Assembly (NCBI GenBank): GCA_019075865.1
Contig: JAGXAN010000001.1
Location: forward strand, 62,001-126,000
Source of the DNA: Hyphomicrobiales bacterium
GTDB taxonomy: Bacteria; Pseudomonadota; Alphaproteobacteria; Rhizobiales; Beijerinckiaceae
Direction of reading: 5' to 3'
DNA: 64,000 bases
Both the position numbers and the translations under genes were made by a program. This document shows positions 44,557-53,096 of this stretch, piece after piece. The stretch's first letter is position 1, and each line of letters opens with the position of its first letter. The notes below the pieces were generated by a model that searched no databases, was not told where the DNA came from, and saw only the letters and a list, made by a program, of their open reading frames with translations.

Positions 44557-46224
44557 TTGTCGGATCTTCACTTTGCCTTCTGGCCCAAAGGCCTGCCGCG
44601 CGAACTCACCATCCCCGCGACCAATCTCTTTTACAATGTGGAAGTGTCCGCCGCGCGGTTCCCTGACAAGCCGTTCATTGTCTTTTACGATTCTGTCGTC
44701 ACCTTCGCCGCTTTCAAACGCCAGGCCGAACATGTCGCGGGCTTTCTAGCCAGCCAATGCGGGGTAAAGCCGGGCGACCGTGTGCTGATCGACATGCAGA
44801 ACTCGCCGCAGTTTGTCCTTGCCTATTACGGAATTCTGCGCGCTGGCGGTGTTGTCGTGCCGGTTAACCCGATGAATCTGACGGCTGAACTCAGGCATTA
44901 TGTCGATGATAGCGGCGCAAAGGTCGCGTTTGCGGCGCAGGAGCTGTTTACGCAATTGCGGCCTCTGCTGGGCGCAGGGCTGGAACATATCATTGTCGCA
45001 GCCTATTCGGATTATCTGAAAGTTGAAACCGATCTGAAGGTGCCCGATTTCGTTCGCGCGCCGCGCCTGGCGCTTGGTGAGCCGGGCGTCACCCTCTGGC
45101 GCGACATGCTGCTGGCCAAGCACGCACCGCCGCAGGTCAATGCCGGGCCGGATGATCTGTGCGTCATGCCCTATACCTCCGGCACCACCGGCATGCCCAA
45201 GGGCTGTGCCCATACCCATCGCAACGTCATGAGCACCGCCGTCGGTGGCCTGCAATGGCATGGCACCCCGCAGGATTCCGTTTTTCTGGCGGTTCTGCCA
45301 TATTTTCATGTCACCGGCATGCAATCGGCGATGAACTCGCCGATGTTTGGCGGTAGCACCATCGTCATTCAACCCCGATGGGATCGTGACGTCGCAGCCC
45401 AAAATATCGAGCGTTACAAAGTCACGGCTTTCACCGCCATTCCAACCATGGTGATTGATTTCCTGATGAATCCGCGGCTGTCTGAATATGACATTTCTTC
45501 CATCAACCGCCTCAGTGGCGGCGGCGCTGCCATGCCCGAAGCCATTGCCCAGAAGCTTTTCGATCTTTGCGGCATCCACTACATGGAGGGCTATGGCATG
45601 AGCGAAACCATTGCTCCCACCCACCTCAACCCGCCCGATCGCCCCAAGAAACAGTGTCTGGGCATTCCGATGTTTGGCGTCGAGGCGCGCGTGATTGACC
45701 CGCTCACCCTGGAGACGTTGCCGCAGGGCGAAGTCGGCGAGATCATCGTCAGCGGCCCGCAAATCATGCAAGGCTATTGGCAAAAGCCCAAGGCCAACGA
45801 GGAAGCTTTCCTGTTTCTCGATGGCAAGCGCTTTCTGCGCACCGGCGATCTCGGCCGCATCGATGAAGATGGCTATTACTTCATGGTTGATCGCCTCAAG
45901 CGCATGATCAATGCCGCTGGTTTCAAGGTGTGGCCATCCGAGGTCGAAAACATGATGTATGCCAACCCCGAAATTGCCGAGGTTTGCATCGTGGCCTCGC
46001 CGGATCCGCGTCGCGGCGAGACAGTCAAGGCCTTTATCGTGCGCAAACCCGGCTCCACTGCCAGCGTCGAAGACATCATCGGCTGGTGTCAGCAGCAGAT
46101 GGCGACCTACAAGACCCCGCGCCTCGTCGAGTTTGTGACAACCTTGCCAAAATCAGGCACCGGCAAGGTGCAATGGCGCGCTTTGCAGGAGCAGGAAGCC
46201 GCGCGGGTCGCGACCAAGCCGTAA
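44557..46224 (+). CDS. Acyl-CoA ligase (AMP-binding enzyme)
   Basis: The 555-residue adenylate-forming ligase activates a carboxylic acid with ATP and CoA. TTG 44557 with AGGGAGG 6 bases upstream is preferred; the frame is open from 44524 but those starts lie ahead of the ribosome site. Motifs are YTSGTTGMPKGC (phosphate loop), GYGMSETIAP, FLRTGDLGRIDEDGYYFMVDRLKRMINAAGFKVWPSEVE and PKSGTGKVQWRAL (catalytic Lys). It feeds the FadJ/thiolase enzymes upstream. Chain-length preference is unknown. Confidence 0.92.
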   Translation: MSDLHFAFWPKGLPRELTIPATNLFYNVEVSAARFPDKPFIVFYDSVVTFAAFKRQAEHVAGFLASQCGVKPGDRVLIDMQNSPQFVLAYYGILRAGGVVVPVNPMNLTAELRHYVDDSGAKVAFAAQELFTQLRPLLGAGLEHIIVAAYSDYLKVETDLKVPDFVRAPRLALGEPGVTLWRDMLLAKHAPPQVNAGPDDLCVMPYTSGTTGMPKGCAHTHRNVMSTAVGGLQWHGTPQDSVFLAVLPYFHVTGMQSAMNSPMFGGSTIVIQPRWDRDVAAQNIERYKVTAFTAIPTMVIDFLMNPRLSEYDISSINRLSGGGAAMPEAIAQKLFDLCGIHYMEGYGMSETIAPTHLNPPDRPKKQCLGIPMFGVEARVIDPLTLETLPQGEVGEIIVSGPQIMQGYWQKPKANEEAFLFLDGKRFLRTGDLGRIDEDGYYFMVDRLKRMINAAGFKVWPSEVENMMYANPEIAEVCIVASPDPRRGETVKAFIVRKPGSTASVEDIIGWCQQQMATYKTPRLVEFVTTLPKSGTGKVQWRALQEQEAARVATKP

Positions 46225-46233
46225 CGCGCCCAA

Positions 46234-47379
46234 TCACGCAATGCGCCAGGGCCGCGCAATAAGCGCGCGCCGCAGCGGGGATTCCAGCCAGCGATAGCTG
46301 GCGAGCGCAGCCAAGATCGACGCAATCGCGCAGGCCAGCGCCAGCCACGGTCGCGCCTGCGGGCTGGCAAGCCCCCAATCACCAAAGTATCCAGGCACAA
46401 AAATCGCTACCAGTTGATGCACCAGATACAGCCCATAAGAGGCATCGCCCAGATGCCCCATCATGGCACCGCGCATGAAATTATCCGCTCCTCCCAGTTC
46501 CGCCAAAGCGCAGGCGGTGAGCATCAGCGCCAATAGCACAATCAGCCACGCTGGCGGCCAGTGCAGGTTCATGCCGAGCAAGATCAGGAGGAACCCGCCA
46601 TGCACCAACGCCCATGGCGGGATTGGCAGCGCGCGCAGGCGCGGCAGGCTTTGGGCGATCACCATGCCGGTCAAAAAGGTGGGCAAGGCACGCAAGGCAC
46701 CATAGTCAAAGGTCGCCTCGGTCCAGGCGCGCTGGTGTGCGGCGTCCCGCATCAGCTGAAACAAAAGCGCAAAAGCCACCGCCGTGATCAGCGCCCAAAG
46801 GCCACCGACCCGTGACAGGAACCGCAGGAAAAGCGGGCTGAGGCCATACATCATAAATTCGGCGCTGATCGACCACGACGCCAGATTGAAGGTCAAATGA
46901 TCGAGCATGCCGGTCGCCTGTAACAAAAGCATGGCGGCGGGCAGGCCGTTCCACGCCATTTCCGGGTGCTCCGGCGACAGGCCCCGGGACGAGTAAAGCC
47001 AACCCGCCAGCGCGGCCAAACCCGTCGTCACGAAATAAAGCGGATATAGCCGCGCCACCCGCGCCCAGAGAAACCGGGCGTAATCGCCAAGATTGGCCAA
47101 CCGCTGGCCATAGGCGCGAGCTATGACAAAACCGGATAGAAGAAAGAAGAAATCCACCATCAGGTTGAAGTCATCGATCATCGGCAGCCAGCGGTCGAGG
47201 CCCAAAGAAAACCGGTTGTTATAATGATACATGACCACGCAAAGCGCGGCCAGAAAACGATAGCCGTCAAGGGCGCGAAAGCGGAAATGCCGATCGGTTA
47301 GGCCGACGGCAGAATTTTGTCGCAAGCTTTGGGGCACATCTTGCAAAACCAAAATCGCATTCCCAATTGAGCTCTGCAC
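46234..47379 (-). CDS. Acyltransferase 3 (OafA/YrhL-like) membrane protein
   Basis: The protein of ~381 residues has about ten membrane helices and the acyltransferase-3 pattern: FRALDGYRFLAALCVVMYHYNNRF (catalytic His region), DFFFLLSGFVIARAYG and ARLYPLYFVT, then SWSISAEFMMYGLSP and YGLYLVHQLVAIFVP. Such enzymes O-acylate surface polysaccharides or peptidoglycan. GTG 47379 has no clear ribosome site and several later starts are possible, down to about 47320. Its 5' end overlaps the upstream region of the divergent hsp20 gene. Confidence 0.86.
   Translation of the reverse strand: MQSSIGNAILVLQDVPQSLRQNSAVGLTDRHFRFRALDGYRFLAALCVVMYHYNNRFSLGLDRWLPMIDDFNLMVDFFFLLSGFVIARAYGQRLANLGDYARFLWARVARLYPLYFVTTGLAALAGWLYSSRGLSPEHPEMAWNGLPAAMLLLQATGMLDHLTFNLASWSISAEFMMYGLSPLFLRFLSRVGGLWALITAVAFALLFQLMRDAAHQRAWTEATFDYGALRALPTFLTGMVIAQSLPRLRALPIPPWALVHGGFLLILLGMNLHWPPAWLIVLLALMLTACALAELGGADNFMRGAMMGHLGDASYGLYLVHQLVAIFVPGYFGDWGLASPQARPWLALACAIASILAALASYRWLESPLRRALIARPWRIA
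47340..47368 (+). promoter_or_regulatory. Candidate RpoH-type promoter of hsp20
   Basis: CTTG at 47340-47343 and CCCAATT at 47362-47368, 18 bases apart, resemble the alphaproteobacterial heat-shock promoter CTTG-N17/18-CYTATNT. Two bases of the -10 deviate. Confidence 0.35.
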
Positions 47380-47402
47380 GCGCCAAACATGGGTGTGCAG
47401 AA

Positions 47403-47456
47403 AACGCGCCCGAATGGTTCGGGGCGTTCCATATCGCTTCTAATGGAGGATGTGTC
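47403..47456 (+). ncRNA. ROSE-type RNA thermometer in the hsp20 leader
   Basis: Two hairpins fit the ROSE plan. The first, 47403-47428, pairs AACGC(G)CCCGAA with TTCGGGGCGTT around TGG, with one bulged G. The second, 47430-47454, pairs CATATC(G)CTTC with the ribosome site GGAGGATGTG around TAAT. The bulged G in the TCGCT sequence is the hallmark of ROSE elements, which melt on heating and free the ribosome site. Confidence 0.75.
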
Positions 47457-47933
47457 ATGCGTCATTATGATTTGTCACCTTTGTATCGTTCCACAATCGG
47501 GTTCGACCGGCTGTTTTCCTTGCTGGATCAGGCCTCGGGACTTGAGCCGGCGGCTCAAACCTACCCGCCCTACAACATCGAGCGCACGGGCGAGAATGCC
47601 TACCGCATCAGCATTGCGGTTGCCGGTTTTGCCGAATCGGAACTTGTCATTGAGACCAAGGAAAACACCCTGACCGTGCAGGGCAGCAAGGTGGCTCCGG
47701 CAGAGACCGATGCTGCGACCAAGGTGCAAGTGCTGCATCAGGGTATTGCCGCGCGCGCCTTTGAGCGACGCTTCCAACTCGCGGATCACGTCAAGGTCGT
47801 CGGGGCGGGCCTCGAAAACGGCCTGTTGAACATCGAACTGACCCATGAGGTGCCCGAGGCTGCGCAGCCGCGCCGAATCCCGATTGGCAAATCCCTCAAC
47901 ATCGAGGCGAGCCCGGCCAAAAAGGCCGCGTAA
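47457..47933 (+). CDS. Hsp20 / alpha-crystallin family small heat shock protein
   Basis: The 158-residue chaperone has the IbpA-like N-terminus (MRHYDLSPLYRSTIGFDRLFSLLDQASG) and the alpha-crystallin domain: YPPYNIERTGENAYRISIAVAGFAESELVIETKENTLTVQG, then GIAARAFERRFQLADHVKVVGAGLENGLLNIEL. The C-terminal RRIPIG matches the oligomerisation I-x-I motif only in part (IPI). ATG 47457 follows GGAGGA; the longer frame from 47367 is leader. Regulation by heat through the RNA thermometer is strongly suggested. Confidence 0.94.
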   Translation: MRHYDLSPLYRSTIGFDRLFSLLDQASGLEPAAQTYPPYNIERTGENAYRISIAVAGFAESELVIETKENTLTVQGSKVAPAETDAATKVQVLHQGIAARAFERRFQLADHVKVVGAGLENGLLNIELTHEVPEAAQPRRIPIGKSLNIEASPAKKAA

Positions 47934-47962
47934 CTGCCAATTATCGGAACGATGAAGATGAG

Positions 47963-47989
47963 AGGCGGCTCATGCGAGCCGCCTTTTTT
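47963..47989 (+). terminator. Rho-independent terminator of hsp20
   Basis: AGGCGGCTC (47963-47971) and GAGCCGCCT (47976-47984) form a perfect 9-bp stem with an ATGC loop, followed by a T run to 47989. Confidence 0.85.
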
Positions 47990-49235
47990 ATCGGCTGGCC
48001 GATTGCGCGCTGAAACTGCGCGGGGCCGGGCTGATGGTGCGGGCCGATCCATTGCTGATTTGCAACACCGCCAGACCGCGCTCGTTCATGCCATTGGGCC
48101 GGAACCGGAAAACGCCATCCGCGCCGTTGAAGCCGGCGCTGTTGGTGAGCACCGCCTCCGAGAAGCGTTGTGCGCCCTGCGTGCGTGCCAGCGCCGCCGA
48201 TAGCGTCACGGCGTCATAGGTGAGGGTGGCGATGCGCGTCGGATCGGCGTGGAAGCGGGCGCGATAGCGCTGCGCAAAATCATTAAACCCCGAATTGTCC
48301 GGGGCGGCAAACCAGGCGCCCTGCATGGCGGGGGCACTCATCACCCGCGCGTCATTCCACAATCCGGTACCAACAATCTGCACTTTGCGGGTATCGACCC
48401 CGCTTTGGTTCAAGAGACGGGCAACATTGCCAACGGCATTGGCTTGCTCTGGCAGGAAAAGGCCATTGATCTGATCCTTGACCTGCGCCACCTTTTCGAT
48501 GGCGCTGCCCAGCGTTGCCGGGCTGTAGCGCTCCAGTGTCTGGATGCGAATGCCACGCGCTGCGGCCCGCTCCTGAAATTCCGCTGCGGCGACATTGCCA
48601 TATTGATTGTCGGGAATGAGCGCGGCGAAACTGGTTTTACCATGGGCAGCGGCATAATCGACGACGCGGTCAACATCGCTCTCCACGAGGAAAGACAAAA
48701 GATAAACGCCCTGCGACGCCACTGTCTTGTCGGTGGAGAATGCGATCTCGGGGCGTCCGGCTGTGCGGGCGACCTGCGCGCTGGCGCGTACGTCTCCGGC
48801 AATCAGCGGCCCGAGGATCAATTCAGCGCCCTCGTTGAGCGCCGCCTGCGTCGCCGCCGCCGCGCCCTGCGGGCTGGAGCCGTCATCCTTGATCAGGAGC
48901 GTGATGTCCGTGCCACCTGATTCCGAAATCGCCAGTTCAGCCGCGTTGCGCAGCGAAGCGCCGACAACGCTGGGGCCACCGGCCTGGGTCAGCGGCAGGA
49001 TCAACCCGACACGCACCGGCCCGGTGCCCAATTGGTTCAGGCTGCCCTGGGGTGCGGCCAGCGGTGAAGATTGCACCGGCATGGTCGGGGCCGCGAGTTT
49101 TTCCGAAGGCTGGCCCATCAAGCCGCTGGTGGCGGAGCAACCGGCAAGCGCCAGCACAAGACCAAAGCAGGCACCAAATCGGGCCAGATGGCGATGGTTT
49201 TGCAAATTGCCTTGCCAAAGTGTCCGTTTCAACAC
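47988..49235 (-). CDS. Lipoprotein with LpoA/LivK-like periplasmic domain (penicillin-binding protein activator family)
   Basis: The ~415-residue protein starts at GTG 49235 (GGAGAG upstream; TTG 49232 is the alternative). A lipobox LVLALAGCSAT marks a lipid-anchored protein. A Pro/Ala-rich linker leads to a type 1 periplasmic-binding fold: VRVGLILPLTQAGGPSVVGASLRNAAELAI, IKDDGSSPQGAAAATQAALNEGAELILGPL, TRIATLTYDAVTLSAAL. This pattern is called penicillin-binding protein activator (LpoA C-domain-like) in Alphaproteobacteria. It is divergent from rsmI, the usual arrangement. The ligand is unknown. Confidence 0.85.
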   Translation of the reverse strand: MLKRTLWQGNLQNHRHLARFGACFGLVLALAGCSATSGLMGQPSEKLAAPTMPVQSSPLAAPQGSLNQLGTGPVRVGLILPLTQAGGPSVVGASLRNAAELAISESGGTDITLLIKDDGSSPQGAAAATQAALNEGAELILGPLIAGDVRASAQVARTAGRPEIAFSTDKTVASQGVYLLSFLVESDVDRVVDYAAAHGKTSFAALIPDNQYGNVAAAEFQERAAARGIRIQTLERYSPATLGSAIEKVAQVKDQINGLFLPEQANAVGNVARLLNQSGVDTRKVQIVGTGLWNDARVMSAPAMQGAWFAAPDNSGFNDFAQRYRARFHADPTRIATLTYDAVTLSAALARTQGAQRFSEAVLTNSAGFNGADGVFRFRPNGMNERGLAVLQISNGSARTISPAPRSFSAQSASR

Positions 49236-49285
49236 ATCAACTCTCCATCGCAGTTCCACCCGAAAGGTGACATATTTTGAAAAAA

Positions 49286-49320
49286 CGTTAGTAACGATAT
49301 TATTCAGGTTGTAGCAACCT
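49286..49320 (-). promoter_or_regulatory. Two adjacent palindromes upstream of the LpoA-like gene
   Basis: CGTTA-G-TAACG (49286-49296) and AGGTTG-TAG-CAACCT (49306-49320) are perfect inverted repeats 9 bases apart, 50-85 bases ahead of the lipoprotein start. They look like binding sites for dimeric regulators; none is identified. Confidence 0.4.
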
Positions 49321-49492
49321 TTCGTTAACAAGTCTGTCATATCCGCCCAAAATGCCCACCGTCTTTTTGCCATGCTTTGCCAGAAAACACCAAATGCGGG
49401 GCGGTCATTCAGTCGTGATACCTTTATATAGAACAGTTTTTCAATAAAAAGAACGAAGGCATCGACCTTCAATCAGTGGCAGGGCAACCATT

Positions 49493-50419
49493 ATGTCGAA
49501 ACCGGACCATCGATCCAGCAGCGAATCTCGTGAGCCGGCGACTTATACCGCCTTCGGGCTTTCGGCTGAGGCCGAGTCGATCGCCCCCGGTCTGCATGTC
49601 GTGGCTACCCCCATCGGCAATCTGCGTGACATATCCTTTCGCGCGCTGGCGACATTGGCAGCGGCGGACGTTGTGCTGGCGGAGGACACGCGCGTCACCA
49701 AGGTCTTGCTCGCCCATTTTGGCATAACCACGCCCCTTACCGCCTATCACGAGCATAATGCCAATGCCATGCGCCCGCAATTGCTGGCCCGTCTGCAGGC
49801 GGGCGCGGCTTTGGCCTTGGTCTCCGATGCCGGCACGCCTCTGGTCTCTGATCCGGGCTTCAAATTGGTTGCCGACGCGCTGGCGGCTGGCATATCGGTT
49901 ACGTCCGTGCCGGGTGCTTCAGCCATTCTGGCCGCCCTTGTGGTGGCCGGACTGCCAACCGACCGGTTCTTTTTCGAGGGCTTCCTGCCGGTCAAATCCG
50001 GTCAGCGCCGCCATCGCATTGCCGAACTGGCGGCCATTCCGGGCACTTTGGTGTTTTTTGAATCGCCGCGCCGTCTGGCCGATACTTTGCAGGATCTGGC
50101 CGATGTGCTGGGCGAGCGCGACGCCGCCATCGCCCGTGAACTCACCAAATACTACGAAACCGTGCGGCGCGGCACGCTGGCGGGTCTGGCAGCCGAATTG
50201 GCGCAGGAGCCGACCCCGAAAGGCGAGATCGTATTGCTGGTGGCCCCTCCGCAAAATGGCGCTGCCGCTGCCGGTGCGGCCAGTCTCGATGCGGCGCTGG
50301 AAGTGGCGCTGCAAAGTTTTTCGGTAAAGGATGCCGCTGATGTCGTCAGCGCCCAGACCGGATTGCCGCGCCGTCAGGTCTATGCGCGCGCGCTGCAAAT
50401 GGGGCTGAACCGGCCATGA
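49493..50419 (+). CDS. rsmI: 16S rRNA 2'-O-methyltransferase RsmI (C1402)
   Basis: The 308-residue SAM-dependent enzyme has the canonical LHVVATPIGNLRDISFRALATLAAADVVLAEDTRVTKVLLAHFGI, then YHEHNA, LVSDAGTPLVSDPGFKLV and DRFFFEGFLPVKSGQRRHRI. It methylates the ribose of C1402 in 16S rRNA. It overlaps yraN by 4 bases (ATGA), the usual neighbour. Confidence 0.96.
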   Translation: MSKPDHRSSSESREPATYTAFGLSAEAESIAPGLHVVATPIGNLRDISFRALATLAAADVVLAEDTRVTKVLLAHFGITTPLTAYHEHNANAMRPQLLARLQAGAALALVSDAGTPLVSDPGFKLVADALAAGISVTSVPGASAILAALVVAGLPTDRFFFEGFLPVKSGQRRHRIAELAAIPGTLVFFESPRRLADTLQDLADVLGERDAAIARELTKYYETVRRGTLAGLAAELAQEPTPKGEIVLLVAPPQNGAAAAGAASLDAALEVALQSFSVKDAADVVSAQTGLPRRQVYARALQMGLNRP

Positions 50420-50793
50420 GCGGTCGCAGCCGTGACAGCCGCCGCGCGGCGCTTCGGCTGGGCGTGCGGTCCGAATCCCTCGCCTGCCTCTATCTTCGCG
50501 CCAAAGGCTATCGCATTCTGGCGCGCCGCTACATGGTCAAGGGCGGCGAGGTTGATATTATCGCCCGGCGCGCCTCCACCATCGCCTTCGTCGAGGTCAA
50601 GGCGCGCGCCACCCCGGCACTGGCGCTGGCGGCGATTGACGCCGGCAAGCACCACCGCCTCACCATTGCGGCGCGTCACTGGCTCACTGGCCGGGATTGG
50701 GCCACGTCATGCAACCTGCGTGGTGATGCGTTGTGCATTTCGCCCTGGCATTGGCCGCGCCATCATCAGGCTGCGATCCCTTTACGGATCTAG
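50416..50793 (+). CDS. yraN: YraN family (UPF0102) endonuclease-like protein
   Basis: The 125-residue protein has the restriction-endonuclease-like fold signature of YraN: AACLYLRAKGY-type start (here SLACLYLRAKGYRILARRY), KGGEVDIIARR and IAFVEVKARATP. The D and the E/K of the ExK-like motif are in place. Function in cells is not settled. It overlaps rsmI. Confidence 0.9.
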   Translation: MSGRSRDSRRAALRLGVRSESLACLYLRAKGYRILARRYMVKGGEVDIIARRASTIAFVEVKARATPALALAAIDAGKHHRLTIAARHWLTGRDWATSCNLRGDALCISPWHWPRHHQAAIPLRI

Positions 50794-50866
50794 CCCGCCG
50801 CTTTACATGCCACAGGGAAGCCATCATGTCCGTTAAAACAGCGCTTTCACGTTTTGGGAGATGCAG

Positions 50867-51313
50867 ATGACCATATCCAAATATCTGGTTCCACTGGCGC
50901 TTGCCGCGTTTTTGCCCATGGTCGCCCATGCGGCCGGGCTCGAAGGGCTGGACATTGTGACCGCAACCGGCACCCATCATTTTGAAGTGGAAGTCATGCA
51001 TACCGATCCGGAACTGGAGCGTGGCCTGATGAACCGGCATTTCATGCCCGCCGACCACGGCATGCTGTTTGATTTTGGCAAGGTGAAACCGGTGATGATG
51101 TGGATGAAAAACACCTATATCCCGCTCGACATGGTTTTCATCAACCCGCATGGCAAGGTCATCAATATCATTGATAATGCAGAGCCTTTGTCCGAAACGG
51201 TGCTGCCGTCCAGCCGTCCCGCGCTGGCGGCGCTGGAGATCAATGGCGGCATCGCGGCCAAGATTGGCCTGAAGGCCGGTGACCAGATCATCGACCCATT
51301 GTTTCAGAAATAG
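50867..51313 (+). CDS. Secreted DUF192 family protein
   Basis: The 148-residue protein has a signal peptide (YLVPLALAAFLPMVAHA) and a DUF192 domain: HHFEVEVMHTDPELERGLMNRHFMPADHGMLFDFGKVKPVMMWMKNTYIPLDMVFINPHGKVINI. ATG 50867 is placed 6 bases after GGGAG; ATG 50861 is too close. The fold is known but the function is not. It lies 7 bases before trmD. Confidence 0.88.
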   Translation: MTISKYLVPLALAAFLPMVAHAAGLEGLDIVTATGTHHFEVEVMHTDPELERGLMNRHFMPADHGMLFDFGKVKPVMMWMKNTYIPLDMVFINPHGKVINIIDNAEPLSETVLPSSRPALAALEINGGIAAKIGLKAGDQIIDPLFQK

Positions 51314-51320
51314 CGACACC

Positions 51321-52016
51321 ATGTGGACAGCCACCCTTTTCACCCTTTTGCCCGAGATGTTTCCCGGCCCGCTGGGACAATCGCTGTCGGGTGAGGGGCT
51401 GCGCCAGAAGATTTGGGAATTGCAGATCGAGGATATCCGCAACCATGGCCTTGGCCGTCATCGCGCTGTCGATGACACGCCGGCCGGTGGCGGCCCGGGC
51501 ATGGTTATTCGCGCCGATGTGCTCAGCGCCAGCCTGGACAGCGTGCTGGATGCCGCCGACCCGCGCCCACGACTGCTGATGAGCCCGCGTGGTCGCCCGC
51601 TGTCGCAGGCGCAGGTGAAAACCTGGGCGCAGGGGCCGGGCCTGTGCATCATCTGCGGTCGCTTCGAGGGGGTGGACGAGCGTGTCATCGCCGCTCGTGG
51701 CATGCAGGAAGTGTCCATTGGCGATTATATCCTTTCCGGCGGCGAGATCCCCGCCATGGCTCTGCTGGATGCCTGCGTGCGGCTGCTGCCCGGGGTCATG
51801 GGCAAATCAGCCTCGGCGCTGGAGGAAAGCTTTGAAAACAACCGGTTGGAATATCCGCAATTCACCCGCCCGCGCGAATGGGAAGGTCACGCCATTCCAG
51901 AGATTTTGCTCTCCGGCGACCATGCAAAAATCGCAAAATGGCGTCAGGCGCAGTCCCTGGAATTGACGAAGGCCCGCCGTCCCGATCTTCTGGACAAGGG
52001 CGATGGCCAAACCTGA
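51321..52016 (+). CDS. trmD: tRNA (guanine37-N1)-methyltransferase
   Basis: The 231-residue knotted SPOUT enzyme has the N-terminal ATLFTLLPEMFPGPLGQSLSGEGL, RHRAVDDTPAGGGPGMVIRADVL, LLMSPRGRPLSQAQV, IICGRFEGVDERV and SIGDYILSGGEIPAM. It methylates G37 of tRNAs to keep the reading frame. ATG 51321 is used; the longer frame reaches back into the DUF192 gene. Usual partners rimM and rplS are not adjacent here. Confidence 0.95.
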   Translation: MWTATLFTLLPEMFPGPLGQSLSGEGLRQKIWELQIEDIRNHGLGRHRAVDDTPAGGGPGMVIRADVLSASLDSVLDAADPRPRLLMSPRGRPLSQAQVKTWAQGPGLCIICGRFEGVDERVIAARGMQEVSIGDYILSGGEIPAMALLDACVRLLPGVMGKSASALEESFENNRLEYPQFTRPREWEGHAIPEILLSGDHAKIAKWRQAQSLELTKARRPDLLDKGDGQT

Positions 52017-52022
52017 ACCGGG

Positions 52023-53003
52023 CTATCGGCCTACGTAAGCGCGAACCTTGGCTTGCACGGCGGTAGTTTGCGCTGGTGTCAAGAATCGCAGTTGGTCATC
52101 GAGCCAGGCGTCTTTTTCCCCGGCGGCGCGCGCCAGCAAATGCCATTTCATGGCCTCGACCAGGTCTTTGGGTATTCCCCTGCCGGCCGCCATCAGCCGG
52201 GCGATTCGGTTTTGCGCCATGGGATTATCGAGTTCGGCACCATGCAGCAAGGTTTTGGCGGCCGCACTTTCATCCTTGGGCACGCCCAGACCCTTGAACA
52301 GGGCGAGCCCATATTCCACCATGCCCGCGCTATTGCCACGATCTGCCGCCGTATGGAACCATTTTGCCGCCTGCGCCAGATCCTGCGGAACGCCGCGACC
52401 TTTCTGGTACAAAATCCCCAGCGCCAGCGCCGCGTCAGCATTGCCACCCTGCGCCGACTTCTGGAACAGAGCCGCCGCTTGCGCGAAATCGGCCATGTCG
52501 GTTTTGTCGCTTTTGTTTTCGATCGCCAGAATGGCTAAGTTATATTGCGCGCCGGGCTCGCCTTGCGCCGCGGCCTTTTCCAGCCAGTTCTTTGCCTGGA
52601 CCTTGTCTTTTGAGACGCCCTTGCCCTCCAGATAATCGACCCCCAGCGCGAATTGCGCCTCGCGATTGCCGAGTGCAGCCGAAAGCGCGAACCATCGTGC
52701 GCTTTCCTTCGGGTCGAGGGGCACAGCGCGGCCATCGGCATAGATCTGGCCAATCAGGGCCATGGCAGCCGCGTCATCCTTGTTGGTTTGCAGGCGTTGC
52801 AAGGCTTCATCAAGGGCGGTGCGATAGAGGCCACGCTGATAGGCGCCAAACGCCAAATCCGGCTTGGCCGGCGTCTGCAAGCCTGGTGCAACCGCGCTCT
52901 GGGCAAACGCGGGGGCCGCGATGACCATCAGGCCCAGCACCAAAGCCGCCGCGTGACAGAAGTGAGGCTTGCCCATGGAACCTTGATTACCCCGCGATTT
53001 CAT
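52023..53003 (-). CDS. Secreted Sel1-repeat protein
   Basis: This protein of ~326 residues has a signal peptide (AALVLGLMVIAAPAFAQ) and about six Sel1-like repeats (for example ALGVDYLEGKGVSKDKVQAKNWLEKAAAQGEPGAQYNLA and ALGILYQKGRGVPQDLAQAAKWFHTAADRGNSAGM). Such repeats mediate protein binding in the periplasm. ATG 53003 has AAAGG upstream; ATG 52976 and a GTG at 53096 are alternatives. It follows the ThiE-like gene on the same strand, a pairing seen in other Alphaproteobacteria. Confidence 0.85.
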   Translation of the reverse strand: MKSRGNQGSMGKPHFCHAAALVLGLMVIAAPAFAQSAVAPGLQTPAKPDLAFGAYQRGLYRTALDEALQRLQTNKDDAAAMALIGQIYADGRAVPLDPKESARWFALSAALGNREAQFALGVDYLEGKGVSKDKVQAKNWLEKAAAQGEPGAQYNLAILAIENKSDKTDMADFAQAAALFQKSAQGGNADAALALGILYQKGRGVPQDLAQAAKWFHTAADRGNSAGMVEYGLALFKGLGVPKDESAAAKTLLHGAELDNPMAQNRIARLMAAGRGIPKDLVEAMKWHLLARAAGEKDAWLDDQLRFLTPAQTTAVQAKVRAYVGR

Positions 53004-53096
53004 TTCAGCAAGGCCTTTAGAAAGCCATTGCGCCGAAAATTTGTTGGACGTGCCGGCAGGCATCGCTTGCGTGGACACAGAAGGATTCCCCGGCAC

